A DNA stretch of 64,000 nt from Streptomyces clavifer (GTDB taxonomy: Bacteria; Actinomycetota; Actinomycetes; Streptomycetales; Streptomycetaceae). Under the pieces are notes generated by a model, which was given only the letters and a program-made list of their open reading frames with translations, did not search any database and had not been told where the DNA came from. The position numbers were made by a program, and so were the translations under genes. The stretch is taken from contig BMWJ01000007.1 of the NCBI GenBank assembly GCA_014651175.1, forward strand, positions 458,791 to 522,790. The letters run 5' to 3'. How positions within the stretch are numbered: the first letter of the stretch is position 1; the number at the start of each line of letters is the position of its first letter. Shown here piece by piece: positions 33,697 to 42,596 of the stretch.

Positions 33697-35085
33697 ATGA
33701 CTACATTTCCCTCGAACACCATCGGGTCCCCGTCCTCCGCGGCCTCCACCCGTTTCGACGCCACGGTCCGCCGGGCCGTGGCGGAGGGACTGCTCAGCGA
33801 GGAGCAGCCCGTCGCCGGTTTCCTGGACGCCGACGGGGTACGTGGCTCCGTCACCGCGCTGCACGACGCCTTCGCGGCCGTGCCGGGCGTGCGGGTTCTG
33901 CACACGTTCGCCGCCAAGGCCGCCTCGCTCGTGCCGGTGCTCCGGCTGCTCGCCGACTGCGGCATGGGCTGCGAGGTGGCGAGTCCGGGCGAGCTGCGGC
34001 TCGCCGTCGAGGCGGGTTTCGCGCCGGAGAGGATCGTCCTGGATTCCCCCGCCAAGACCCGGGAGGAGCTGCGCACGGCGTTGGCCCTCGGCGTGGCCGT
34101 GAACGCCGACAATTTCGACGAGCTCCGCCGCATCGAGGAGCTCCGCCCGGCCGGATCGGGGTCGGTCGTCGGCCTGCGGATCAATCCCCAGGTGGGGGGC
34201 GGCTCCATCGGAGCGATGAGCACGGCCACGCCCACCTCGAAGTTCGGCGTGGCCCTGCGCGATCCGGGGGCCCGCGAGCAGGTCGTACGGGCGTTCGCCG
34301 AGCGGCCCTGGATGACCCGGCTGCATGCCCATGTCGGCTCCCAGGGCTGCCCGCTGGAGCTCATCGCGGAGGGCATCGCCGAGACGTACCGGCTGGCCGA
34401 GGAGATCAACGGGGCGGTGGGTGCCCGGCAGATCACCAGCCTCGACATCGGCGGCGGCCTGCCGGTCAACTTCGCCGACGACGAGGTCCGCCCCTCGTTC
34501 AGCGACTACGTGGCCGCGCTCAGGACTGCGGCTCCGGGGCTGTTCGACGGCCGCTACGACCTGGTCACCGAGTTCGGCCGGTCCCTGCTCGCCAAGAACG
34601 GCTTCATCGGGGCGCGCGTCGAGTACACGAAGGACGCGGGCGGAACCCGCATCGCACTCACCCACGCGGGCGCGCAGATCGCCACCCGGACGGTCTTCAT
34701 GCCCGAGGCCTGGCCGCTGCGGGTCGGCGCGTTCGACGCGGAGGGACGCCCGCGGAGCGGTCCGGCCATGGTCCAGGACATCGCGGGGCCCTGCTGCTTC
34801 GCGGGCGACGTCGTGGCGCACGGACGCGAGCTCCCCGAGCTGAGGGAGGGCGACTACGTCGTCCTGTACGACACCGGCGCGTACTACTTCTCCACCCACT
34901 GGGCCTACAACAGCCTGCCCCGGCCCGCCGTGTACGGCTTCGCGGGGGGCCACGGCGGAGACGGAGACGGAGACGATGTGCGTTTCGTCCCGGTGCGCGA
35001 CGCGCAGTCGCTGGACTCGGTCGCGGAGGAGAGCGGGCTGGGTCACGCCGGCGCCCTCACGGGATTGGGGTCGGCAACCGTGTAA
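33697..35085 (+). CDS. Diaminopimelate decarboxylase-like PLP enzyme
   Basis: A 462-residue fold-type III (alanine racemase fold) PLP enzyme. The PLP lysine is in HTFAAKA, the glycine loop in DIGGGLPV, the PLP-phosphate and His motif in HAHVGSQG, and the C-terminal CCFAGD and Y-D-T-G-A-Y-Y carry substrate residues, as in LysA. It lacks the tight length and some arginine context of housekeeping LysA, so it may act on another amino acid. It lies 46 bases downstream of the encapsulin gene on the same strand and may be cotranscribed. Confidence 0.75.
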   Translation: MTTFPSNTIGSPSSAASTRFDATVRRAVAEGLLSEEQPVAGFLDADGVRGSVTALHDAFAAVPGVRVLHTFAAKAASLVPVLRLLADCGMGCEVASPGELRLAVEAGFAPERIVLDSPAKTREELRTALALGVAVNADNFDELRRIEELRPAGSGSVVGLRINPQVGGGSIGAMSTATPTSKFGVALRDPGAREQVVRAFAERPWMTRLHAHVGSQGCPLELIAEGIAETYRLAEEINGAVGARQITSLDIGGGLPVNFADDEVRPSFSDYVAALRTAAPGLFDGRYDLVTEFGRSLLAKNGFIGARVEYTKDAGGTRIALTHAGAQIATRTVFMPEAWPLRVGAFDAEGRPRSGPAMVQDIAGPCCFAGDVVAHGRELPELREGDYVVLYDTGAYYFSTHWAYNSLPRPAVYGFAGGHGGDGDGDDVRFVPVRDAQSLDSVAEESGLGHAGALTGLGSATV

Positions 35086-35102
35086 GAGTACGTATTTAGT
35101 AG

Positions 35103-35125
35103 CCATGTACATAATATCCATGTAC
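35103..35125. promoter_or_regulatory. Repeated and inverted CCATGTAC elements, putative MarR operator
   Basis: CCATGTAC occurs at 35103-35110 and 35118-35125, and GTACAT (35107-35112) with ATGTAC (35120-35125) makes a 19-base inverted repeat. TAATAT (35112-35117) inside it could be the -10 box. The element ends 11 bases before the MarR start, a position suited to self-repression. Confidence 0.5.
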
Positions 35126-35135
35126 TTTATTTTCC

Positions 35136-35618
35136 ATGGACAGCCCACCCCTGAGCAGCGTCCCCGAAGGACCGTCGCCCGGCTTTCTCGTCTGGCGCCT
35201 CTCCATGAAGTGGCGCGTCGCCGTCGACAGAGCACTCGCACCTCTGGGTCTGACCCATGCGCAGTACTCGCTGATCGGATCACTCCTGGGCATGCACACC
35301 GCCGGCGTGCACCCCAGCCAGCGCCGGCTCGCGGACCACACGGGCCTTGAGCCCCTGTACGTGTCGAAACTGGCCCGTTCCCTGGAGTCGGCAGGCCTCG
35401 TCGAGCGCACGCCCGACCCTGCCGACTCCCGAGCGGTCCGGTTGGCCCTCACCGACGAGGGAGAGACGGTCGCCGTGCGCGCTGTCACGGCCGTGCGGGA
35501 GCTCATGGACCGACTGCTGGCGCCGCTGGGCGGGGCCGGCGGGGCGGGCACCGAGTCGTTCGTCGAGGAACTGACCGCACTGCTGAACGAGCCATCGCAC
35601 CCCGAGGAGCAGCCATGA
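35136..35618 (+). CDS. MarR family transcriptional regulator
   Basis: A 160-residue winged-helix regulator. The N-terminal dimer helix (GFLVWRLSMKWRVAVDRALA), the recognition part (SQRRLADHTGLEPLYVSKLARSLE) and the wing (VERTPDPADSRAVRLALTDEG) are clear. There is no ribosome site before the ATG at 35136 and the likely -10 is only 18 bases upstream, so the message is nearly leaderless. It overlaps the next gene by ATGA and probably controls both. Confidence 0.85.
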   Translation: MDSPPLSSVPEGPSPGFLVWRLSMKWRVAVDRALAPLGLTHAQYSLIGSLLGMHTAGVHPSQRRLADHTGLEPLYVSKLARSLESAGLVERTPDPADSRAVRLALTDEGETVAVRAVTAVRELMDRLLAPLGGAGGAGTESFVEELTALLNEPSHPEEQP

Positions 35619-36049
35619 CCACTACCACCACCGTCAACGGCCAGATCATCGGCCGGGCGCACTATGCCACCCGGGCCGTGCTCGACGGTCTGCTGACCGA
35701 GTCCGGGACCACGTTCCACCAGGCCGTGGCACTCAACGCGACCGCGGACGGCGGCGGAGCCATGGAGCGGGAGCTGCTCACCGGTCTTATGACCGGCACG
35801 CTGAAGATCGACGCGGAGGCCGCCCGAGAGGTGATCGATTCACTGATCGCGGCGGGTCTGCTGACGCACGCCGGGACTCGTGTGGAGCTCACAGCATCGG
35901 GGCGCACACTCCAGGACGGGATCCGGGCCGGGACGTCCCGGATCACCGCCCTGCTCTACGCGGATCTGCCGGCCGAGGACCTGGCCACGGCCGGACGGGT
36001 CCTGACAGCGGTCACGGAGCGTGCGAACGCGGCCCTGGCCGCGGGATAG
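35615..36049 (+). CDS. Small winged-helix-like protein paired with MarR regulator
   Basis: A 144-residue protein that overlaps the MarR gene by 4 bases. It reads like a second MarR-type fold: ATRAVLDGLL, MTGTLKIDAEAAREVIDSL as a helix-turn-helix-like part, then LLTHAGTRVELTASGRTL resembling the wing, then a C-terminal helix. The basic wing residues of a typical MarR are reduced, so DNA binding is uncertain. Adjacent small MarR-like pairs of this kind are common in Streptomyces. Confidence 0.65.
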   Translation: MTTTTTVNGQIIGRAHYATRAVLDGLLTESGTTFHQAVALNATADGGGAMERELLTGLMTGTLKIDAEAAREVIDSLIAAGLLTHAGTRVELTASGRTLQDGIRAGTSRITALLYADLPAEDLATAGRVLTAVTERANAALAAG

Positions 36050-36085
36050 GACCGCCTCGGCGGCTCCTTCCCGCGACCCGGCGGC

Positions 36086-36289
36086 TCATCCCGTCGGCTG
36101 GGGCGAGGGTTCCGGCTCGGGCGCCGGGTCCGGATTCGGGCCCGGCGGCTGCGGGATCGGGTCCGGCGCCGGACCGGGCGGTACGGGGCCCGGCGGCACG
36201 GGCGGCGGGGAGGGCACCGGCGTCGGAGGGCCCGGCACGGGCGGGGGCGTCGGAGCGGGCGGTACGGGGTCGGGGAAGGGGTGCGTCAT
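36086..36289 (-). CDS. Short proline-rich protein
   Basis: A 67-residue protein, roughly half proline, with repeated P-x-P and GPVPPGP units and no signal peptide. I accept it as a gene because GGAGG lies six bases before the ATG and the frame is the one that keeps G/C in the third position. It is surely unfolded. Function unknown. Confidence 0.5.
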   Translation of the reverse strand: MTHPFPDPVPPAPTPPPVPGPPTPVPSPPPVPPGPVPPGPAPDPIPQPPGPNPDPAPEPEPSPQPTG

Positions 36290-36437
36290 CTCAAGCCTCC
36301 AACAGCGGGCGAAACGTGCGCGTGGATCTCATCTCCACCGTCTCCCCGTGCGGCTGCCCGCGCCTGCCGAGTCCACACGTCCGGCCGTACCCGCCCGTCG
36401 GTACCCGTGCGCCGCCCGTCGGTACCTGCCAGGCGCC

Positions 36438-36794
36438 TCAGAGCAGCTCGGGATGCGATTCGAGCTGTCGACGCGCTCCCTGCACGAGCTCTTCGGAGAC
36501 CGCGGGGGCCTGCTCGGGGTGGCGCTGGGCCCACTTGGCGACGTACGGGCAGAGCGGGACGACCGGAACACCCTCACGCGCGGCCATGCGGTAGAACTCC
36601 CCGGCCAGGGAGCCCGCGATGCCCTTGCCCTCGTGCGCCCGCTCCACGACGGTGTGCACGGGGACGAGCGCACCGGGCTCGGGGTCCATCACGAAGTACG
36701 CGATGACTCCGGCGGCCGCACCGTCCACGTACGCCACGAGTTTGCCGTGCTCGCGGTCGTCGCGGATCTCGACCGCGGTCTTCTCTGCTGCCAT
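36438..36794 (-). CDS. GNAT-type N-acetyltransferase (YjdJ-like, short form)
   Basis: A 118-residue protein of the small acetyltransferase group typified by YjdJ. The acetyl-CoA pyrophosphate loop appears as HEGKGIAGSLAGEFY, followed by a C-terminal PLCPYVAKWAQRHPE, which is the hallmark of this group. Substrate unknown. ATG 36794 is used; upstream sequence in the same frame (to 36968) overlaps panD and has no family match. Probably follows panD in one transcript (43-base gap). Confidence 0.8.
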   Translation of the reverse strand: MAAEKTAVEIRDDREHGKLVAYVDGAAAGVIAYFVMDPEPGALVPVHTVVERAHEGKGIAGSLAGEFYRMAAREGVPVVPLCPYVAKWAQRHPEQAPAVSEELVQGARRQLESHPELL

Positions 36795-36837
36795 GGAGGG
36801 TGCTCCCTTGCCGGGTGGACGCGGATGGTGAGTGGGT

Positions 36838-37263
36838 TCAGCTGCCTGCGGGAACCGCGTGCGGGCTCCGCTCGGTGCGGGTGCCCGGCACGGGCGCCGA
36901 CGCGTCGGCGCCCAGCGCCACGATGCGGTTCCCCGCGTCGACGTGCACGATGCTCGGCACGAGGGCACGGGCCTCGGCGTCGTCGACCTGGGCGTAACTG
37001 ATCAAGATGACCAGGTCACCAGGGTGCACGAGGTGGGCGGCGGCGCCGTTGATACCGATGACACCGGAACCGCGCTCACCCTCGATCACGTACGTCTCGA
37101 GCCGGGCGCCGTTGTCGATGTCGACGATGTGGACGAGTTCGCCGGGCAGCAGGTCGGCGGCATCCATCAGATCCGCGTCGACCGTCACGGAGCCGACGTA
37201 GTGGAGGTCGGCCTGGGTGACGGTGGCTCGGTGGATCTTGGACTTGAACATTGTGCGAAGCAT
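36838..37263 (-). CDS. panD: Aspartate 1-decarboxylase precursor
   Basis: A 141-residue pyruvoyl enzyme making beta-alanine from L-aspartate for pantothenate and CoA synthesis. Sequence begins [20 protein letters not shown]; self-cleavage is expected between Gly and Ser in YVGSVT, giving the pyruvoyl group. The proton-relay Tyr/Asn region INGAAAHLV is present. ATG 37263 follows GGGAG; a longer frame to 37311 is not needed. Family C-terminal extension of about 15 residues is unstructured. Confidence 0.92.
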   Translation of the reverse strand: MLRTMFKSKIHRATVTQADLHYVGSVTVDADLMDAADLLPGELVHIVDIDNGARLETYVIEGERGSGVIGINGAAAHLVHPGDLVILISYAQVDDAEARALVPSIVHVDAGNRIVALGADASAPVPGTRTERSPHAVPAGS

Positions 37264-37349
37264 GAAGAAACTCCCGGATTGTCTGCTCCCTGCCTGCTTT
37301 CCGCAGGTCAAGGGCTATCTCCGGAGCGTACAACGATTCGCATGTTCGG

Positions 37350-37628
37350 TCAGCTGTCCCCTGGTGTTGCAGGGCTCACATGACACCCGTGCTCACCGCG
37401 CACAGCCTTGAACACGGACCCGCCGGAGGCGACGGCATCCAGCTCCGCGTCGAGCGCCGTCTCGAAACGGTCGAGTCCGGTGGCGAGCAGGTCCAGCCCG
37501 CTCTCGGGTACGGCGCCACGGCGCAGGGCGTCGATGACGGTACGGCGACGAGCGGCGCAGACCTGGACGGGGCGCTTTGATCCGGTGGCGCTCACGGAGA
37601 CCCGTGTTCCCCTCTCCCTGTGCACCAA
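37350..37628 (-). pseudogene. brxD: N-terminal fragment of BREX ATP-binding protein BrxD
   Basis: The frame contains RRRTVIDALRRGAVPESGLD, LLATGLDRFETALDAELDAV and SGGSVFKAVRGEHG, which is the N terminus of BrxD ATPases up to the glycine-rich Walker A loop (family form VFKAVRGEYGSGKTF). It then breaks off into 11 unrelated residues and stops. Over 85% of the gene is missing, including all ATPase motifs. It is a relic of a BREX (Pgl-type) phage-defence locus. The first 15-20 residues of the open frame are probably not part of the original gene. Confidence 0.6.
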
Positions 37629-37671
37629 GACCTCCGAAGGATTGCGTTGTCCGGTTCATAACCATATAAGG

Positions 37672-38685
37672 TCACGTGACGTCGGCCGGGAAGCCGTCGT
37701 CTCCGTCGGTCGCCAGCGCAGCCGGCAGCGGCAGCCCGTACTTGTCGCCCAGGAATCGGGTCTGGCAGTAGCGCTGGGCGTCGGCGGCCACCCTGCCAAG
37801 GATTGCGGCATTCATGCCTGCACCGATGAGGACACCTACGAACGGCACCACCTTGGCGACGTTTTTGACCGGCACCCTGGAGCCAGCCGGGCCCAGCTGC
37901 TGCATCAACTTCTCGAGGGAGGCCAGGAGGCGGTGGTCGTTGCGGAGCTTCTGTGACCAGTTCACACGTCCCTTGACCGCGTCCGCCGCCCGTGCGACGT
38001 CACGCAACGGCTTTGCTTTGGCCGCCTGCGCCATGAAGGACCGCTGTACCAGGCGTTGGATGAACTCCTGCTCCTTGGGGTCTTTGGCGTCATAGCCGTA
38101 GGAGTACGCGACGCGCGCTGCTATCGACGTGCTCAGGACCTGGACGACGAGGATGTCCGCTGTCATCGCGACGGGGATACCGGCGACGGGAACCATGGCC
38201 AGCAGACCCATGGCGCCGCCTTCGACTGCGCCGGCGGTCCGCCACGTGAGGGTGTTGCGGGTCAGCAGCCGGTCGCAGACCTTGAGGTCCTGCTGCCGGA
38301 GTTCGGTGAAACTGTCGATTGCGAAGCCTTGTTTACGGGCGAGCTTCTCGACGTTCTTGGGATCGTTGAGATCCATGGCCTTGTCATTGACCAGCTCGAG
38401 CAACGCTGCCGCGCCGGCGAGCGCCGGTCGCATGGCCGTGTCGGCGACCGCGTCGCCCGCGCGACGGATCGGTTCCGCGACCGCCTCCGGCACAGCATCC
38501 TTAACCCGTCTCGCGGCGTTTCCCGCGACCTCACCGGTGCGACCGAGAGCGGTGCTCGCCCAGTTCGGCAGGCCACGGCGGTCGTTGCGGCGCTGCCAGC
38601 GCTCGTTGAGCGTGTCCCATACCTGCCTCTCGTACTCGCTCATCGGGGGCTCATCGTCGACGAGTGGTTCGGCGTGCGTGCTCAT
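37672..38685 (-). CDS. EcsC family protein
   Basis: A 337-residue protein of the EcsC group. A hydrophobic middle (GAMGLLAMVPVAGIPVAMTADILVVQVLSTSI) and a second glycine-rich hydrophobic stretch (VVPFVGVLIGAGMNAAILGRV) are the family features, flanked by charged helices. EcsC was first seen with an ABC transporter in Bacillus; actinobacterial members are stand-alone and of unknown function. Base use and neighbours (defence remnants on both sides) suggest accessory DNA. Confidence 0.8.
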   Translation of the reverse strand: MSTHAEPLVDDEPPMSEYERQVWDTLNERWQRRNDRRGLPNWASTALGRTGEVAGNAARRVKDAVPEAVAEPIRRAGDAVADTAMRPALAGAAALLELVNDKAMDLNDPKNVEKLARKQGFAIDSFTELRQQDLKVCDRLLTRNTLTWRTAGAVEGGAMGLLAMVPVAGIPVAMTADILVVQVLSTSIAARVAYSYGYDAKDPKEQEFIQRLVQRSFMAQAAKAKPLRDVARAADAVKGRVNWSQKLRNDHRLLASLEKLMQQLGPAGSRVPVKNVAKVVPFVGVLIGAGMNAAILGRVAADAQRYCQTRFLGDKYGLPLPAALATDGDDGFPADVT

Positions 38686-39082
38686 CAGGGTTCTCCATTG
38701 CGACTGTTATCGACGGGTCCACGAAGCCTTCCGGCCGACACGTGGGTGAGGCCGCAGTGCGGGGGACGATGTCCGAAGTCAGCCGCACCGGCCGCCTACG
38801 GGTTGCCGAGAAGCAACATTTCCTTCGAGAAAGGCAGGTCACCGAACACTGATGCGCATGATCCAGGAACTCGGACGCATCGCGCAGTAAAACAGCCATA
38901 TGTGCCGGGAGTATGTCCACTCGGGCGACGAGGCAACGCGGGGTGAGCCGGCCGGCACCGCCCGCGCCAGCAGCTGGACAGTGCTCGCGGTGATCGCGTT
39001 CTTCGGTGAACAGGTTGACGGTCACCACAGAGCGCTGCTGGAATCACTCTCCGTACGCGTGGCAGGGTGAGAAGAGAGACAC
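38686..39082. other. 397-base gap, nothing recognised
   Basis: Somewhat lower in GC than the flanks, with several short open frames on both strands, none with a ribosome site and family match. It separates the divergent EcsC gene and the DUF262 gene, so promoters for both must lie here. GAGAAGAGAG just before 39083 is the ribosome site of the DUF262 gene. Confidence 0.4.
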
Positions 39083-40900
39083 ATGGCGGCACTGGACAAT
39101 CTGAAGCTCAGGGACGTACTCGCGGATGTCGCCTCCGGGGCGTTACAACTGCCCGACTTCCAGCGGAACTGGAAGTGGGACGACGACCGGATCAGGGCGA
39201 TCATCGCGACGGTGACGCTGGACTACCCGCTCGGTGTGGTGATGACGCTGCAGACCGGCGGTGCCACCCGCTTCCGTTCCCGCACGCTCACCGGGGCCCG
39301 CCCCGAGGGTGATCCGAAGGCGGAACTCCTGCTGCTGGACGGACAGCAGCGCCTCACCTCCCTCTTCCAGGCACTGTGGCTGGACGCCCCGGTGGAAACG
39401 TCGGACTCTCGCGGCAAGCCCATCGAGCGCTGGTACTACGTCGACATCGAGAAAGCCGTCGGGCCGTCCGCCGACCGCGACGAGGCGATCCTGTCCGTCC
39501 CGGCGGACAAGGTGCTCCGCACCGACTTCAACCGCACGGTGGTCCTGGATCTGAGGACCCAGGAGGCCGAGTGCGCGGCCGGTCTCTTCCCGCTGCACCT
39601 CGTCTTCGACGCCCAGCGCGTCAACCTGTGGAAAAAGGGCTACATCAAGGCGGACGAGGAGCGGAACTGGGACCGCTGGGGCCAGTTCGACGACCTGGTC
39701 CTCCAGCAGGTCCGCGCCTTCCAGGTCCCGATGATCCGGCTGGCCGCGTCCACCTCCATGGACGCCGTCTGCGCGGTCTTCGAGCGCGTCAACACCGGCG
39801 GCGTGCCCCTGAACGTATTCGAACTGCTCACCGCCACCTACGCCGGCGACCCCGAGTACGTGGAACAGGCCGGCGACTACTACCAGCTTCCCGAGGTGTG
39901 GCGGGAGATCAAGCAGGCGCTGGCGGCGAAATACCCGGTCTTCGGACGGCTGGAGAGCGGGCTCGAGAACGGTCTGAGCAGCATCGACTTCCTGCAGGCC
40001 ATCGCCCTGGTACGCACCTGGGAGCGCAAGGAGGCCGGTGTCGGGGCCGCGGTCTCCTGCAAGCGGCGCGACCTGCTGGACCTTCCGCTGGCGGACTTCG
40101 TCCGCCTGGCACCCGAACTGGCCGAGGCCTTCGCCTGGGTGGGCGACTTCCTGGAGCGGCAGTGCATCATCCGGCCCAACGACCTCCCGTACAAGACGCA
40201 ACTCGTTCCACTCGCAGCCGTCCGCGCCATTCTCGGCGACGAAACGGAGGGCCTGGGCCCGGAAGAGAGGATCGAGCAGTGGTACTGGTGCGGGGTCCTG
40301 GGTGAGATGTACGGCGGCTCCACCGAAACGCGCTTCACCCGGGACGTCGAGCAGCTCGTCGGCTGAATCCGGCAGGAGGACCGTGCGCCCGACACGGTCA
40401 CGGACGCCTACTTTCTCGCCGAGCGGCTCGACACCCTCACCACCCGCAACAGCGCCGCCTACAAGGGGATCTACGCCCTGCTGATCAAGCAGGGCGCGGT
40501 CGACTGGCACTACACGGACGCTCCGCTCAGTCCCGGGCGGCTCGACGAGTACAGCGTGGACGTCCGGCAAGTCTTCCCCAAAGCCTGGTTCCGCCGTGGC
40601 AACAGCCAGGGTCTGCCCACGAGCTCGATCGTGAACAAGACCCCGCTGTCCTACCGCGCCACGATGGACATGATGGGGGCACCGTCGTCCTACCTCCCCA
40701 CCCTGGTCGCCGCCTCGGACAAGCGTCCCGAGTGGTTCGACGACGTGGTCGCCACCCACCTGATCGATCCGGAGACACTGCGCGAGAGCGACTACAAGCG
40801 CTTCTACACCGACCGCTCCCGGCAGTTGCAGGACCTGGTGCACTCCGCCATGGGTAAGCGCACCATGCTCCGTGACCTGCCGGAGGGCGACACACGATGA
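39083..40900 (+). pseudogene. DUF262 (GmrSD-like) protein gene with in-frame stop
   Basis: Read as one frame this gene would encode 605 residues, the normal length for DUF262 proteins. A TGA at 40364-40366 ends the first part after 427 residues (…EQLVG), yet the same frame continues IRQEDRAPDTVTDAYFLAER to the true end at 40900. Family members have Trp where the stop lies, so TGG to TGA is likely. N-terminal features are intact: LPDFQRNWKWDD and the nucleotide-binding DGQQRLTSLF. The C-terminal part has VDVRQVFPKAW and SSIVNKTPLSYR, the HNH (DUF1524-like) region, but the expected His of the nuclease motif is Arg. Related proteins are restriction-type nucleases in phage defence. Stop readthrough or a split protein cannot be excluded. 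Confidence 0.75.
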
Positions 40901-41940
40901 CCACCAGGCCCAGCGAAAAGGATCTCGCAGCCCTCAAGGGCAGCACCGTGCCCGTGCAGGGGATCCTCGACCTGTTCCAGGTACGGGTCCGCGATCACCG
41001 CACGGTGCACCTGATCTCGCAAGCGCTGGCGGACTCGGGGCTGACGACGCTGCCGGACTTCGCGGTCTGCGGGCTGCGCAGCAGTGTCGACGTGGTCCCC
41101 CTCGCCTTCGTCCCCGCGCAGGCCGGGCCTGTCGAGAGCGACGCCGGGGAGGAGGCGGACGAGGTCCTCCCCTCGCTCCCCCAACGGCTGCTGCTCGGCG
41201 ACATTCCGTCGGCCAGGCAAGGCGTGCGCGGCGTCACTCTCGGCAACTCCCTGGCGCACGCCACCTTCCTGATGCGTACCGAAAGCTTCTCCCAGGTGCC
41301 GGTGACCACCGGCATGGCGCAGATCCACGGCGTGGTCACCTGGGGTTCCGTGGCCAGGATGTACGAGGCGGGCAAGGCCGCCACGCTGGAGAACGCCATG
41401 GAGAAAGACTCCCTGCCCGTCGCGGACGCGCGCCAGGAACTCTTCGCGGCCCTCCCGGTGGTCAAGGAACACGGATACCTGCTCGTGCGCGGCGACGACG
41501 GCTGTCTGTCGGGCATCGTCACCGCCGCGGACGTCACCGAGCGCTTCGAGGGGTCGGCCCGGCCGTTCTTCATCGTCGGGGAGATCGAGTCGCTGCTGCG
41601 CCGCTGTCTTGGCGCGGCCCTGGACGAAGAGTCCGTCAAAGCCGTCCAGACCAACAAGAAGCCCGAGCACCGCACCGGCCAGGTGTCGGACCTGATGTTC
41701 GGCGACTACCTGAGGCTCTTGGACGGCGACCAGACGAAGGAGTCCCTGGCCGAGCGGGCCGATCTCAACTGGGAGGCCCTGAAGTGGCCGAACATGCCCC
41801 GGGAGCAGTTCATCGGCCGCCTGAGGCGGGTGAAGGACATCCGTAACCGGATCGCCCACTTCGACGAGAAGCCGCTCCCGGCGCAGATGGTCGAGGAGTT
41901 GACCGCCTTCGCCGCGCTGCTGCGGGCGTTCGTCTCCTGA
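40897..41940 (+). CDS. CBS-pair protein with C-terminal HEPN-like domain
   Basis: A 347-residue protein overlapping the DUF262 gene end by ATGA. Residues about 95-215 form two CBS motifs (HATFLMRTESFSQVPVTT...HGVVTWGSV; ALPVVKEHGYLLVRGDDGCLSGIVTAADV), which usually bind adenine nucleotides. The C-terminal part (about 225-347) is helical and ends with RVKDIRNRIAHFDE, whose R-N-x3-H fits the RNase motif of HEPN domains. A nucleotide-sensing HEPN protein linked to DUF262 suggests a two-gene defence or toxin unit. This gene is intact although its partner is broken. Confidence 0.65.
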   Translation: MTTRPSEKDLAALKGSTVPVQGILDLFQVRVRDHRTVHLISQALADSGLTTLPDFAVCGLRSSVDVVPLAFVPAQAGPVESDAGEEADEVLPSLPQRLLLGDIPSARQGVRGVTLGNSLAHATFLMRTESFSQVPVTTGMAQIHGVVTWGSVARMYEAGKAATLENAMEKDSLPVADARQELFAALPVVKEHGYLLVRGDDGCLSGIVTAADVTERFEGSARPFFIVGEIESLLRRCLGAALDEESVKAVQTNKKPEHRTGQVSDLMFGDYLRLLDGDQTKESLAERADLNWEALKWPNMPREQFIGRLRRVKDIRNRIAHFDEKPLPAQMVEELTAFAALLRAFVS

Positions 41941-41967
41941 TCGCGCAGTGCCCGCCGCACCATCCGG

Positions 41968-42420
41968 TCACGACGGGTACGTGATCTCCGCCCAGACGGT
42001 CTTCGTGTGGGCGTCTCGCGTCTGGCAGCCCCACGTGTCGGCGTACGCGGCGATGAGGAGCAGGCCTCGGCCCGTCTCCGCCTCCAGCGCGTCGGGGCCG
42101 GTGGGCGACGTGGCTGCCGCCTTCGGGAGGCGCTCCGGGCGGGTGTCCGTGACCTCGATACGGACACCGCCCGGGAGCCGTGCCAGCGACAGCCGGAAGT
42201 CACGGCCGGGCAGTCGGCCGTGCGTGATCGCGTTCACCGCCAGTTCCGCCGTGACGGCCACGGCGGCGTGGGAAGCCTCCGAGTCGTACGGGATACCCCA
42301 GGCGGCGAGCCGCTCGGCGGTGAGGCGGCGGGCGAGTCGTGCACCGCGTCTGGTGCTGCTGAGGCGGACGGTGAACTGCTCGGTGGAGGCGGGAGGTGCG
42401 GGGGTGTCGGGCAGTTTCAT
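41968..42420 (-). CDS. Histidine-kinase-like ATPase (RsbW-type regulator)
   Basis: A 150-residue single-domain HATPase_c protein of the anti-sigma/RsbW kind that is very abundant in Streptomyces. N box: AVTAELAVNAITHG; G1 box: IEVTDTRPERLP; G2 box: ETGRGLLLIAAYADTWG. It binds ATP and probably controls an anti-anti-sigma factor encoded elsewhere. It is divergent from an Scr1-type regulator and DUF397 gene, a very common Streptomyces arrangement. Confidence 0.88.
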   Translation of the reverse strand: MKLPDTPAPPASTEQFTVRLSSTRRGARLARRLTAERLAAWGIPYDSEASHAAVAVTAELAVNAITHGRLPGRDFRLSLARLPGGVRIEVTDTRPERLPKAAATSPTGPDALEAETGRGLLLIAAYADTWGCQTRDAHTKTVWAEITYPS

Positions 42421-42596
42421 ACGGTGACCGTCTCGTCACGGCCACCGCCCCAACCAGGCCGGAGAGTGGTAGCAGATCAGGGGTACGCCTCCGGTACGGG
42501 TTTGTACGGCCGTTGTACCGGTCCGCGCCGCGCATCCGGTTGAGCCGAGCGTCGTTGAGCAGGTCGCACCAGGACTGTGGGGGATTAGGGGGCGAC

